Positions 15,748-22,669 of a stretch of 23,253 nucleotides of DNA are shown one piece after another (the stretch's first letter is position 1; the number at the start of each line of letters is the position of its first letter). A program made the translations under genes and the position numbers. The DNA comes from an uncultured Oscillospiraceae bacterium. GTDB taxonomy: Bacteria; Bacillota; Clostridia; Oscillospirales; Acutalibacteraceae. The notes beneath the pieces were generated by a model that searched no databases, was not told the DNA's origin, and saw nothing but the letters and a program-made list of their open reading frames with translations. The stretch is from NCBI GenBank assembly GCA_910587835.1, contig CAJUNQ010000120.1:1-23253 (forward strand). Reading direction: 5' to 3'.

Positions 15748-16260
15748 ATGCGGGAGAGACCTATTCAGGACCTGATTTTGAACCCCATGACCGCCATTGC
15801 GGATGAGTGGATGCTGCTCACCGCCGGCACAGAGGCCCGGGGCTTTAACACCATGACCGTCTCCTGGGGGCACCTGGGGTCGCTGTGGGGGAAGTATAGC
15901 GCGGTGGTTTATGTTCGGCCCCAGCGGTACACGAAGGTGTTTTTGGACCGGGAGGATTTGTTCACTATTACTATATTTGACGGAGACAAGAAGAAAGATT
16001 TGAGCTATTTGGGCAGTCATTCTGGCCGGGACGAGGACAAGGTGGCCCGAGTGGGGCTGACCCCCTGGTTTGGGGAGGGCTTCACCGGCTTTGAGGAGGC
16101 CCGGCTCACGCTGGTATGCCGCAAGCTGTACCGGGCGCCCCTGGCGGAGGAGGGCTTTTTGGACAAGTCGATTCTGGCCAGCTGCTACCCGGAACGGGAC
16201 CTGCATGAGGTATATGTGGGGGAAATTGTGAAATCATATACAAGGGATGGTAGAGATTGA
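15748..16260 (+). CDS. Flavin reductase-like (FMN-binding split-barrel) protein
   Basis: The protein has 170 residues. It looks like the flavin reductase-like family, whose members bind FMN in a split barrel and pass electrons from NAD(P)H or other donors. Supporting segments are FNTMTVSWGHLGSLWGK (33-49), AVVYVRPQRYTKVFLD (52-67), which matches the family's R-x-x-R/YT region, and FTITIF (72-77). The start is ATG at 15748, chosen because AAAGGAGG lies 8 nt upstream; an in-frame ATG at 15718 lies inside nifS. It is 13 nt after nifS and very likely co-transcribed. Its substrate is unknown; a role in supplying electrons for Fe-S or sulfur chemistry is only a guess from position. Confidence 0.8.
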   Translation: MRERPIQDLILNPMTAIADEWMLLTAGTEARGFNTMTVSWGHLGSLWGKYSAVVYVRPQRYTKVFLDREDLFTITIFDGDKKKDLSYLGSHSGRDEDKVARVGLTPWFGEGFTGFEEARLTLVCRKLYRAPLAEEGFLDKSILASCYPERDLHEVYVGEIVKSYTRDGRD

Positions 16261-16771
16261 CCCTGTCTGCGGAAGGCGGACATGCTCGGGAATGAGGCTG
16301 CCGGGGTGGCGCGGCCGGAGGCCTGTCGGGCTCTACGAAGGAGGCGGACAGGGGGCTTGGAATGCGCTGGCCGGGTTCTATTGTAATTTTTGAAATTGTA
16401 CTATCATCTGAATTGTGATAGTATTTCCACCTTGACTGGGCCTGCTTTGCCGCATAAGGTTGCTGTCGGAAGGTGGTTTTGGGGCGGTTTTGCTTCAAAT
16501 GGGGACCTGTTTAGGGACAAATTGGGCCTGCTTTTTTCCGCAAGCATGGGAAAAGGGCAGTCGGAAATAGTATTTGTTTTAATATTATTGTGTGATATTT
16601 GTTTTAACCGTGATATTTTGCTGACACGCAAGTAGTTGATAGCCTATTTTTCACATGGTTCAAGTGGGCATTTTCCGGTGGATTTGCGTGGTTTGGGATT
16701 GGTGATGGGTCTGGGAGGCTCGTCAAACATTTTGTTGTGATTGGATGATATTTCTTTTTTCGCGGCGAGCA
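16261..16771. other. Gene-free stretch after the flavin reductase-like gene
   Basis: No coding frame is convincing in this first part of the 1168-bp gap before iscU. CCCTGTCTGC (about 16261-16270) can pair with GCGGACAGGG about 80 nt on, and TACTATCA/TGATAGTA (16399-16423, 9-nt loop) forms an 8-bp stem in an AT-rich setting, which could be an operator or a weak terminator. The later part (16560-16640) is AT-rich and holds nothing I can name. Confidence 0.45.
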
Positions 16772-17047
16772 GTCGGCATGTAGTGCAGGCGGCAAGGAGT
16801 TCGCTTGACAGTTGGGGCGGATTGGGATTTGCCGGGTGCGCTTGGGGCTGTGGGACGCGGATGGGGCAGGTGGACGGTCAGATGCTTTGTTTGTTTTGGT
16901 TTGTGGATGCTTGGTAGTTCGCGGGCGTAGTCGGCATGTAGCACGGGTGGCAAGGGGTTCGCTTGACAGTTGGAGTGGATTGGGATTTGCTGGGTGCACT
17001 TGAGGACTGTGGGACGCGGATGGGCCGGGTGGACGGTCAGAGGTTTT
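16772..17047 (+). repeat. Direct repeat, two copies of about 112-118 bp, 158 bp apart
   Basis: GTCGGCATGTAG begins at 16772 and 16930. Both copies continue through GGCAAGG, GTTCGCTTGACAGTTGG, GGATTGGGATTTGC, CTGTGGGACGCGGATGGG and GTGGACGGTCAGA. The last match is at about 16882 and 17041. A non-repeated segment of about 47 bp separates them. Each copy contains TTGACA, but no paired -10 was found. No known family. Confidence 0.9.
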
Positions 17048-17081
17048 GTTGTGCCCTTGGGGATCATTTTATGATGTCTAT

Positions 17082-17110
17082 TTGACCTCTTGCAAAAATA
17101 AAAATATTGT
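17082..17110 (+). promoter_or_regulatory. Candidate promoter for iscU
   Basis: TTGACC (17082-17087), a 17-bp spacer and TATTGT (17105-17110) in an AT-rich patch form a good sigma-A type match. It would give iscU a leader of about 310 nt that includes the hairpin cluster at 17117-17230. Confidence 0.5.
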
Positions 17111-17116
17111 GTAATG

Positions 17117-17230
17117 AAAGGCCTTCGGGCGCAAAGATTGCGCCCTACGGCAAGACCTTGGGGCTCTGCCCCAAACCCCGCAAGGGGCCTGACGCCCCTT
17201 GACCGCGCAATTTGCGTAAAGGCGCCTATT
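17117..17230 (+). repeat. Cluster of small GC-rich hairpins in the iscU leader
   Basis: Back-to-back inverted repeats are seen: GGGCGCAA/TTGCGCCC, TTGGGGC/GCCCCAA, CCCC/GGGG and AGGGGC/GCCCCT. From memory, strings like these are common in intergenic DNA of gut Clostridia. They match no named RNA. An open frame passes through this region in phase with iscU but shows no protein similarity. Confidence 0.6.
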
Positions 17231-17428
17231 TCGCAAGAGGTCTATTATCTTTTCGGGAGGGGGAGCCGGACGTGGGCGGAAAGGGCAGGAGGGTTTGGCC
17301 TGGGGTTCTTTTGCGGGCAGCGCTTTTTAGTCTGCCTACGCTGGCGGTCAACCTTTTGGTGCAGAGCTGCCGGGCCTTTGCCGGGAAACGGCGGGCCGGT
17401 GAAATTCAACAGGAAAGGACAGAGAAAA

Positions 17429-17860
17429 ATGGCATACAGTGAAAAGGTGATGGACCATTTCGCCAACCCCCGCAATGTGGGCGAAATGCAGGATTTCAGC
17501 GGGGTTGGCGAGGTGGGCAACCCCAAATGCGGGGACATTATGCGCATGTACATCAAGGTGGAGGGGGACGTGATTACGGACGTCTCTTTTATGACCTTTG
17601 GATGTGGGGCGGCGATTGCCACCAGCAGCATGGCCACGGAGCTGATTAAGGGCAAGACCATTGGCGAGGCCTTGAAGCTGACCAACAAGGCGGTGATGGA
17701 GGCCTTGGACGGGCTGCCGCCGGTGAAGGTGCACTGCTCGGTGCTGGCGGAGCAGGCCATTAAGGCGGCGGTTTCGGACTATTACCAGCGGCAGGGGATT
17801 GACCCCACGCCCATTGTGGGGGAGATTCCGGCCTGCGAGGAGTGCGGCTGCGAGATTTGA
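17429..17860 (+). CDS. iscU: Fe-S cluster assembly scaffold IscU/NifU-like
   Basis: Scaffold on which Fe-S clusters are built from iron and NifS-derived sulfur. The protein has 143 residues. The three cluster-binding cysteines are C34 in GNPKCGD, C59 in FGCGAA and C103 in KVHCSVLAEQA, with the regulatory aspartate D36. After the IscU fold there is a C-terminal tail with CEECGCEI, an extra cysteine cluster that I recall in clostridial NifU-like proteins. The start is ATG at 17429 (MAYSEKVMDHFANPRN, the usual family start) with AAAGGA upstream; the frame is open back to 17114 but that part is hairpin repeat. It has its own candidate promoter and a strong terminator, so it is probably transcribed apart from nifS. 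Confidence 0.95.
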   Translation: MAYSEKVMDHFANPRNVGEMQDFSGVGEVGNPKCGDIMRMYIKVEGDVITDVSFMTFGCGAAIATSSMATELIKGKTIGEALKLTNKAVMEALDGLPPVKVHCSVLAEQAIKAAVSDYYQRQGIDPTPIVGEIPACEECGCEI

Positions 17861-17868
17861 GGCAAAAG

Positions 17869-17910
17869 AAAACGGCTCGGGAGCTCTGTGTCCCGGGCCG
17901 TTTTGTTTGT
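17869..17910 (+). terminator. Intrinsic terminator after iscU
   Basis: AAAACGGCTCGGG (17869-17881) pairs with CCCGGGCCGTTTT (17892-17904) over 13 bp with one wobble pair and a 10-nt loop. It is followed by GTTTGTTTTC and starts 9 nt after the iscU stop. Confidence 0.9.
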
Positions 17911-17924
17911 TTTCTTTTTGAGAG

Positions 17925-18160
17925 AGGGGTAGAAAAACGTCCCGGTGGGACGTTTTTCGGGTGGGGGGCTTGGGTCTCTGGACTTTGGGGGTGGGTGGGG
18001 TGGGGCGCTGCCGCTGGCTTCGGCGGCCCGGCGAGCCTGACTTGCCCGAAGGGCAATGTCAGGCGAGCAAAGAGCCGCCGACGGTAGAGCCCACGCAAAG
18101 CGCCGTGTGAGGTAGCTCTATGCGGGTCAATCGCCCGCTGGAGGACGCCCCCACAGAATC
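17925..18160 (+). repeat. Mosaic intergenic repeat between iscU and dacA
   Basis: The gap 17911-18202 holds no gene. GAAAAACGTCCC/GGGACGTTTTTC (17932-17958) corresponds to the stem at 13803-13829. CGCTGCCGCTGGCTTCGG (18006-18023) matches CCGCTGCCGCTGGCCTCGG near 13929, and AAGAGCCGCC and CGCCGTGTG continue the match to 14070. In place of the GCAAGC hairpin there is a long stem, CCTGAC-T-TGCCC with GGGCA-AT-GTCAGG (18036-18063); the same GCCCGAAGGGCAATGTCAGG reappears at 23229-23248. Confidence 0.85.
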
Positions 18161-18202
18161 AAGGACGTTTGTCAGGGGCAGCGGGTGGGGAGTTCGGCAG
18201 GA

Positions 18203-19702
18203 TTACAGGTCGCGGAACTTTTTGACCCGGCGCAGAGCACGCTGCTTGCGCTTGTAGAAGACCACCAGAATCAGGTAGACGGCGATGAGGGCGGCGATTA
18301 CCGCCATAACGGCAATGAACCAGGGGGAGGTCAGCAGGGAGCGGCCCTGCTCCCAGCCGGCGATGAGGTCGCTGCGGGCCACGGACTCGGCGGCGACCAG
18401 GGGGACGGTGGCTACCACCTCGTTGGCGTAGCTCAGGGTGGCGGTGCCCAGCTGCTCGCCCTTGCGCACCGGGGCCTGGACGCTTTCGGGCTTATCCACT
18501 GTAACGATGATGGAGCTCTGGTCGACGGAGTTGGGGAGCATGACGCTGACATTGCGGTCCGCCGCCAGCCGGAGCTCGTCCTGCTGGTAGGCGTATTCCA
18601 GCTTCACGGAGCTGAGGATGTCGCCCTGGGTGGCTATGGTCTTTTTGCCCAGGCTGGTGAAGGCCCAGCGGAACAGGGTGCGGGCGTCCCGCATCTCGTT
18701 GTGGACGCCCTGGGCGTAGCCCTCCATGTCGCCCATGGCAATGACAATGTAGGTATACCCTGAGTAGGTGGCGGAGGCCGCCACGCAGAAGCCCGCCTGG
18801 TCGTGGGATCCGGTTTTGATGCCATTGGCATAGGTGTAAAAATAGGTGTTGCCGTTTTCGTCCGGATAGTTGCGCAGGAGCTTGTTGGTATTGGGGTGGT
18901 TCTCCTTGTCCGGGTTCAGATTGGTGGGGGGCTTGGGGTAGTTTGCCTGCCTGACGATTTCGGCAAAGTTGGGCAGGGTGAGGGCATATTGGGCAATGGT
19001 GCCCATGTCCCGGGCAGTGGAATAGTGATTCTCGTTGTGCAGGCCGTGGGGGTTGGAGAAATGGGTGTTGCGGCAGCCCAGCTCCCGGGCCTTGGCGTTC
19101 ATCTGCTGGACGAAAAAGCTGGTCTCGCTGTAGTCAATGGTGGCTCCGTACTCCTGCTGTACGGCAGGGGCGGGGGTGGAGCCGTCCTCCGGGGCGCCGG
19201 GGTCCTCCGGGTCCGGGGCGTCCTGGGCCGTGATGCGGCCCTGGGCGTAGAGGCTGTCCACATACTCCATGAGGGTGAGGGCGGCGTCGTTGCCGGAGGG
19301 GACCATGAGCAGGTTCAGCAGCTCCAGCCCGGTGAGCTGCTCGCCCACCTGAACCCCGGCCAGGGAGCTGCCGGTGCCCTCCAGGTCGTCGGCCACGCTT
19401 TGGGGGACTGTGATGGTGGCGTGCTCAATGTCGGGGATGGTCTCGCAGGCCACGATAAAGGTCATGATTTTGGTCATGGAGGCCATGGGCAGCTCCTGGT
19501 CCGGGTTGAGGGTGTAGACTACGGTATCCGTGTCCAGGTTGAGCATGTAGAGGGACTTGCAGTGGGGCTCTTTGCTGTCGTCCTCCTGGTCGGAGTCCCA
19601 ATTATAGGTAAAGCCCTCGGCCCCGGCGGGCAGGGGGGGCAAAATCAGCAGCAGAACAGCCAGAGCGGCGGCTATGGATTTTTTCCAGTCGAGTTTTTTC
19701 AC
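18203..19702 (-). CDS. dacA: D-alanyl-D-alanine carboxypeptidase (penicillin-binding protein 5 type)
   Basis: Removes the last D-alanine from peptidoglycan stem peptides outside the membrane. The protein has 499 residues. A signal peptide (about 1-28, ending PAGA) precedes the serine protease-like domain with SMTK (75-78), SGN (136-138) and KTG (296-298), the three active-site motifs of the S11 family. A proline- and acid-rich insertion (about 162-182) lies between SGN and KTG. The C-terminal domain is followed by a membrane helix (about 460-485) and a basic cytoplasmic tail, YKRKQRALRRVKKFRDL, instead of the usual amphipathic anchor. The start is GTG at 19702 with AGGAGG 9 nt upstream. It follows spoVAD in the same direction but after a terminator. 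Whether it is the vegetative or a sporulation (DacF-like) form cannot be decided. Confidence 0.93.
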   Translation of the reverse strand: MKKLDWKKSIAAALAVLLLILPPLPAGAEGFTYNWDSDQEDDSKEPHCKSLYMLNLDTDTVVYTLNPDQELPMASMTKIMTFIVACETIPDIEHATITVPQSVADDLEGTGSSLAGVQVGEQLTGLELLNLLMVPSGNDAALTLMEYVDSLYAQGRITAQDAPDPEDPGAPEDGSTPAPAVQQEYGATIDYSETSFFVQQMNAKARELGCRNTHFSNPHGLHNENHYSTARDMGTIAQYALTLPNFAEIVRQANYPKPPTNLNPDKENHPNTNKLLRNYPDENGNTYFYTYANGIKTGSHDQAGFCVAASATYSGYTYIVIAMGDMEGYAQGVHNEMRDARTLFRWAFTSLGKKTIATQGDILSSVKLEYAYQQDELRLAADRNVSVMLPNSVDQSSIIVTVDKPESVQAPVRKGEQLGTATLSYANEVVATVPLVAAESVARSDLIAGWEQGRSLLTSPWFIAVMAVIAALIAVYLILVVFYKRKQRALRRVKKFRDL

Positions 19703-19753
19703 CAGCGGATTCCTCCTTTTCGTGCGGGTCTTGGTTTTGATTGGTATTTATAT

Positions 19754-19782
19754 AGTATACCCGATACCGGCGGGAAAGGGAA
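19754..19782 (-). promoter_or_regulatory. Weak candidate promoter of dacA
   Basis: On the minus strand TATACT (19754-19759) is a good -10 and TTCCCT 17 bp upstream a poor -35. The -10 lies inside a GGTAT ... ATACC dyad. The -35 mismatch leaves the sigma factor open. Confidence 0.3.
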
Positions 19783-19835
19783 GGGTGAATTTCTGAAAAT
19801 GAGGGGGAGATTTCGTTAAGATTTTATGAACAGGG

Positions 19836-19903
19836 GAGAAAACGTCAAAAATTCCTGAAGGCTCCGGCAAGGGGGAAGGTGAGGCCGGGGGCTTCAGGAA
19901 TTT
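19836..19903 (-). terminator. Intrinsic terminator after spoVAD
   Basis: AAATTCCTGAAG (19849-19860) and CTTCAGGAATTT (19892-19903) form a perfect 12-bp stem with a GC-rich 31-nt loop. On the minus strand the stem runs into TTTTTGACGTTTTC. It lies 70 nt after the spoVAD stop and separates it from dacA. Confidence 0.85.
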
Positions 19904-19972
19904 CATGATTGAGTCGTTTTGGGGAGGGATGGAGGCGTGCTTTTTCTCTTTGCGGCTTGCTGCCGGGCCGTG

Positions 19973-20974
19973 TCAGACCGCCAGGTGCACCACATGGCAC
20001 ACCCCGGGAATGCCCTCCCCCTGCTGCTGGGAGGTGGTGGACATGAGGGCCCCGGTGGCGCAGAACAGGATGTTTTTCAGCTCGCCCCGCTCCATTCTGC
20101 CCAGCAGATGCCCGCAGAGCACACTGGCGGAGCAGCCGCAGCCAGAGCCTCCGGCGTGCACGTCCTGGGCCTGCCGGTCGTAGAGGAGCAGGCCGCAGTC
20201 CTGGTGGACGGCCTTCAGGTCGACGCCGTTGTCCTTCAGGGTGTCCAGCATGAGTTGGGAGCCCACCGCGCCCAGGTCGCCGGTGAAAATGCCGTCGTAG
20301 TCGTTGGGGCTGGTGTGGGTGTCGGTAAGGTATTGATAGATGCTGTCCGCCGCGGCCGGGGCCATGGCGGCCCCCATATTGGCCGGGTCCTTGACCCCCA
20401 GGTCCAGGGCCTTGCCCGCCAGGCCGTGGAGCACCCGGACCTTGCCCCCCCGGCCCAGAATGACGCAGCCGGAAGCAGTGGCTGTCCACTGGGCGGTGGG
20501 GGTGCGCTGGGCGCCGTATTCCAGGGGGGTGCGGAACTGGCGTTCGGCGGAGCAGAAGTGGGAGCTGGTGACTGCCGCCGCCAGGTCTGCCGCGCCGCAG
20601 TCTACCATAATGGAGGCCATGAGCAGGGTTTGGGCCATCGTGGAGCAGGCCCCGTACTGGCCCAGGAGGGGGATGTGGTAGTCGATGAGGCCGAAGGTTG
20701 AGGAGATGCACTGGTTCAGCAGGTCGCCGGCAAAGATCATGTGGATGTCCTCCGGCTTGCGCCCGGCATTGGCCAGGGCGATGGAGACCGCTTCTTTTTG
20801 GAGCTGGGCCTCGGCCTTTTCCCAGCTTTGGGTGTTGAGGGTGGTGTCGTCAAAGGTCTGGTGCAGGTCGCCGCCCAGGGGGCCTGCCGCCTCTTTGCGG
20901 CCTCCCACGGCTCCCCGGCCCAGAATGGTGGGGGCTGTTTCAAATTGTAAGGTCTGTTTGCCGATGCGCTTCAT
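19973..20974 (-). CDS. spoVAD: Stage V sporulation protein AD
   Basis: Part of the SpoVA machinery that moves dipicolinic acid into the forespore and lets it out at germination; SpoVAD is the soluble dipicolinate-binding subunit. The protein has 333 residues, close to the usual 338. It has the thiolase-like fold, with QYGACSTMAQ (106-115) carrying the cysteine C110 at the position of the condensing-enzyme nucleophile, and SpoVAD segments such as GDLLNQCISSTFG and the glycine- and cysteine-rich AGGSGCGCSASVLCG. The start is ATG at 20974 with GGGAGG upstream. Unlike the usual spoVAC-spoVAD-spoVAE operon, no partner gene is next to it: the terminator follows and a hairpin-filled gap precedes. 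A TCATA with AACACTA 17 bp on (minus strand, near 21014-21042) vaguely resembles a sigma-G promoter, weakly. Confidence 0.94.
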   Translation of the reverse strand: MKRIGKQTLQFETAPTILGRGAVGGRKEAAGPLGGDLHQTFDDTTLNTQSWEKAEAQLQKEAVSIALANAGRKPEDIHMIFAGDLLNQCISSTFGLIDYHIPLLGQYGACSTMAQTLLMASIMVDCGAADLAAAVTSSHFCSAERQFRTPLEYGAQRTPTAQWTATASGCVILGRGGKVRVLHGLAGKALDLGVKDPANMGAAMAPAAADSIYQYLTDTHTSPNDYDGIFTGDLGAVGSQLMLDTLKDNGVDLKAVHQDCGLLLYDRQAQDVHAGGSGCGCSASVLCGHLLGRMERGELKNILFCATGALMSTTSQQQGEGIPGVCHVVHLAV

Positions 20975-21096
20975 GGGCGTTCCTCCCGGTGAAAGTCATT
21001 TTGTCAATAGTGTTGCCCGGGAGTGGGGGAATATGAGAATTTTTTGTTTGGCGAGGTTCTTGCCTGTCTTAAAAGTGGGATGGGGGGGAGAGTGGA

Positions 21097-21240
21097 TTTT
21101 CATTTTCTGCGAAAATGAAAATGGGGCGCTTCGCGCTTGATGGATGGTTTGGCCTGCGGCACAAGGGCAAGGTCGCCTCCGGCGGCTTAGGGCTTCGCCC
21201 TAAGAACCCACCAGAGGGGCCTGCCCCTCTGGACTCCTGT
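21097..21240 (-). repeat. Hairpin cluster between glycosyltransferase and spoVAD
   Basis: The 324-bp gap 20975-21298 has no gene. Stems are TTTTCATTTTC/GAAAATGAAAA (21097-21121, 11 bp), CTTAGGGC/GCCCTAAG (21186-21204) and CCAGAGGGGC/GCCCCTCTGG (21211-21232, 10 bp). The string AAGGTCGCCTCCGGCGG at 21169-21185 is shared with 8625-8641 and, reversed, with 13745-13758, so the cluster belongs to the same hairpin-repeat population. The stems may end the glycosyltransferase transcript, but the T runs are short. Confidence 0.7.
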
Positions 21241-21298
21241 TTTCGCGTTTTGGGGGGGGGGAGGGGAGGTTGTTGGCTCGCGGTGGGGGTGGGGCTTT

Positions 21299-22555
21299 TT
21301 AGCGGCGGGGTGGGTTTAAGTCGCCCAGGGTGACGGCTACGGTGTGGCGGATGGGCTTCCACTCGGCGCTGCCGGCCATGGCCACGGCCAGAGCCGCCAT
21401 AAAGCTGGCCATGAAGAAGGGGTAGGTGAAGCTATACAGCAGCTTGCGGCCCGGACGGCAGGGGATGCGCCGCCACTCGGTGAGGAGCACCAGCAGGCCG
21501 GTGAAGTAGAGCCCCACATAGGTGCCGCCCAATGCTGCCAGGGCGGTGAGCACCACGGGACCGGTCTCCATGCTGTGGCTCACCAGTCCCACGGCAAACA
21601 TGATGACATTGAGGATAAAGCCCAGGCCCATGAGCACAGAGGCCAGGGAGTTGACCAGCATGTCGTAGCAGGCAAAGCTGCCCCCGCAAATGATGGCGCG
21701 GACCAGCTCTTTGCCGTTGCGGCCCATGATTTGCATGAGGCCCCGCATCCAGCGGGCGCGCTGGACCACGGACTGGCGGAAGCTGGTGGGCTGCTCGTCG
21801 TAGAGTATGGCGGAGCCGCAGTAGGCCACCTTTTCGCCCCGGCAGATCAGGTCCAGGGTGAACTCCAGGTCTTCGGTGAGGGCGAAGTAGTGCCAGCCGC
21901 CCACCTTTTCCAGCAGCTGGGCGGAGAACAGGAAGCCGGTGCCGGACACGCCGCAGCTGCTGTTCAGAAAGTCCCGGGGGCGGTTGAGGTATTCGGACTC
22001 CCGGAGAAAGTACATGCCATAGCCGGCGCTGATCCAGTTGTCGCCGAAGTTTTTGGCGTTGCGGTAGCCGGTGACCACCTGGCAGCCGTTGGAGAACACC
22101 TTGTTCATCTCGGCAATGTAGTTGGGGTCCAGGAGGTTGTCGGCGTCGAAGACAAAGAAGCCGTCGTATTTTTCGTGGGGGTAGTTTTGGGCGATTTTAC
22201 CCAGGAGGAATTCAAGGGCGTAGCCCTTGCCCACCTGGGTCTGGTTGCGGCGGGACCAGACCACGGCCCCCCGGGAGGCGGCCACGGCGGCGGTATTGTC
22301 GGTGCAGTTATCGGCCACCACAAAGACATCGACCAGTTGGGCGGGGTAATTCTGGGCTTTGATGCTGTCGATGAGCTGGCCGATGACAGCGGCCTCATTT
22401 CTCGCGGCGATGAGCACGGCGAAGCGGCCCAGGCTTTTGGCCTGAAAGCGGCGGCCGGCCCCCCGCAGGCGGAGCAGCAGGTAGAGGACCTGGTAGCAGC
22501 AGCAGGCGGCGATCACCGCCGCGATGATGAGGTTGATATATGAGAGGGTTTTCAT
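21299..22555 (-). CDS. Membrane glycosyltransferase, family 2
   Basis: Processive-type GT2 enzyme expected to transfer sugars from nucleotide-sugar donors at the inner face of the membrane to make a polysaccharide or glycolipid. From ATG 22555 the protein has 418 residues. A membrane segment lies at about 6-28, followed by the GT-A domain with LIAARNEAAVI (48-58), D-A-D (137-139, donor and metal binding), TED (227-229, the acceptor acid) and QRARW (265-269, the product-binding QxxRW type). Four or so membrane helices follow (about 284-395). The ATG at 22555 is chosen for AGGACGGG upstream and because the 24 extra codons to 22627 are not family-like. The sugar and product are unknown; it is not in a polysaccharide cluster. 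The upstream AT-rich stretch 22560-22640 probably holds its promoter. Confidence 0.88.
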   Translation of the reverse strand: MKTLSYINLIIAAVIAACCCYQVLYLLLRLRGAGRRFQAKSLGRFAVLIAARNEAAVIGQLIDSIKAQNYPAQLVDVFVVADNCTDNTAAVAASRGAVVWSRRNQTQVGKGYALEFLLGKIAQNYPHEKYDGFFVFDADNLLDPNYIAEMNKVFSNGCQVVTGYRNAKNFGDNWISAGYGMYFLRESEYLNRPRDFLNSSCGVSGTGFLFSAQLLEKVGGWHYFALTEDLEFTLDLICRGEKVAYCGSAILYDEQPTSFRQSVVQRARWMRGLMQIMGRNGKELVRAIICGGSFACYDMLVNSLASVLMGLGFILNVIMFAVGLVSHSMETGPVVLTALAALGGTYVGLYFTGLLVLLTEWRRIPCRPGRKLLYSFTYPFFMASFMAALAVAMAGSAEWKPIRHTVAVTLGDLNPPRR

Positions 22556-22669
22556 TAGTTCCCGTCCTTTCCAGCTTGACTGTATGTTCTTGCTATAAGC
22601 ATAATATGAACAAATTAAGTACAGCACGATGAATTTCTTACAAATTCCTTACGCGGGGTGCCCCCGCGG

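Noticed and set aside
14430..15749. 439-codon leftward open frame opposite nifS
   Set aside because: Antisense shadow; nifS on the plus strand has all catalytic motifs, a promoter and a ribosome site.
16604..16999. 131-codon leftward frame in the gap before iscU
   Set aside because: Crosses the 158-bp-spaced repeat, P/T/N/R-rich, no ribosome site and no family resemblance.
17114..17428. N-terminal extension of iscU
   Set aside because: In frame but made of hairpin repeat; IscU proteins start at the MAYSEKVMDHF position, which has a ribosome site.
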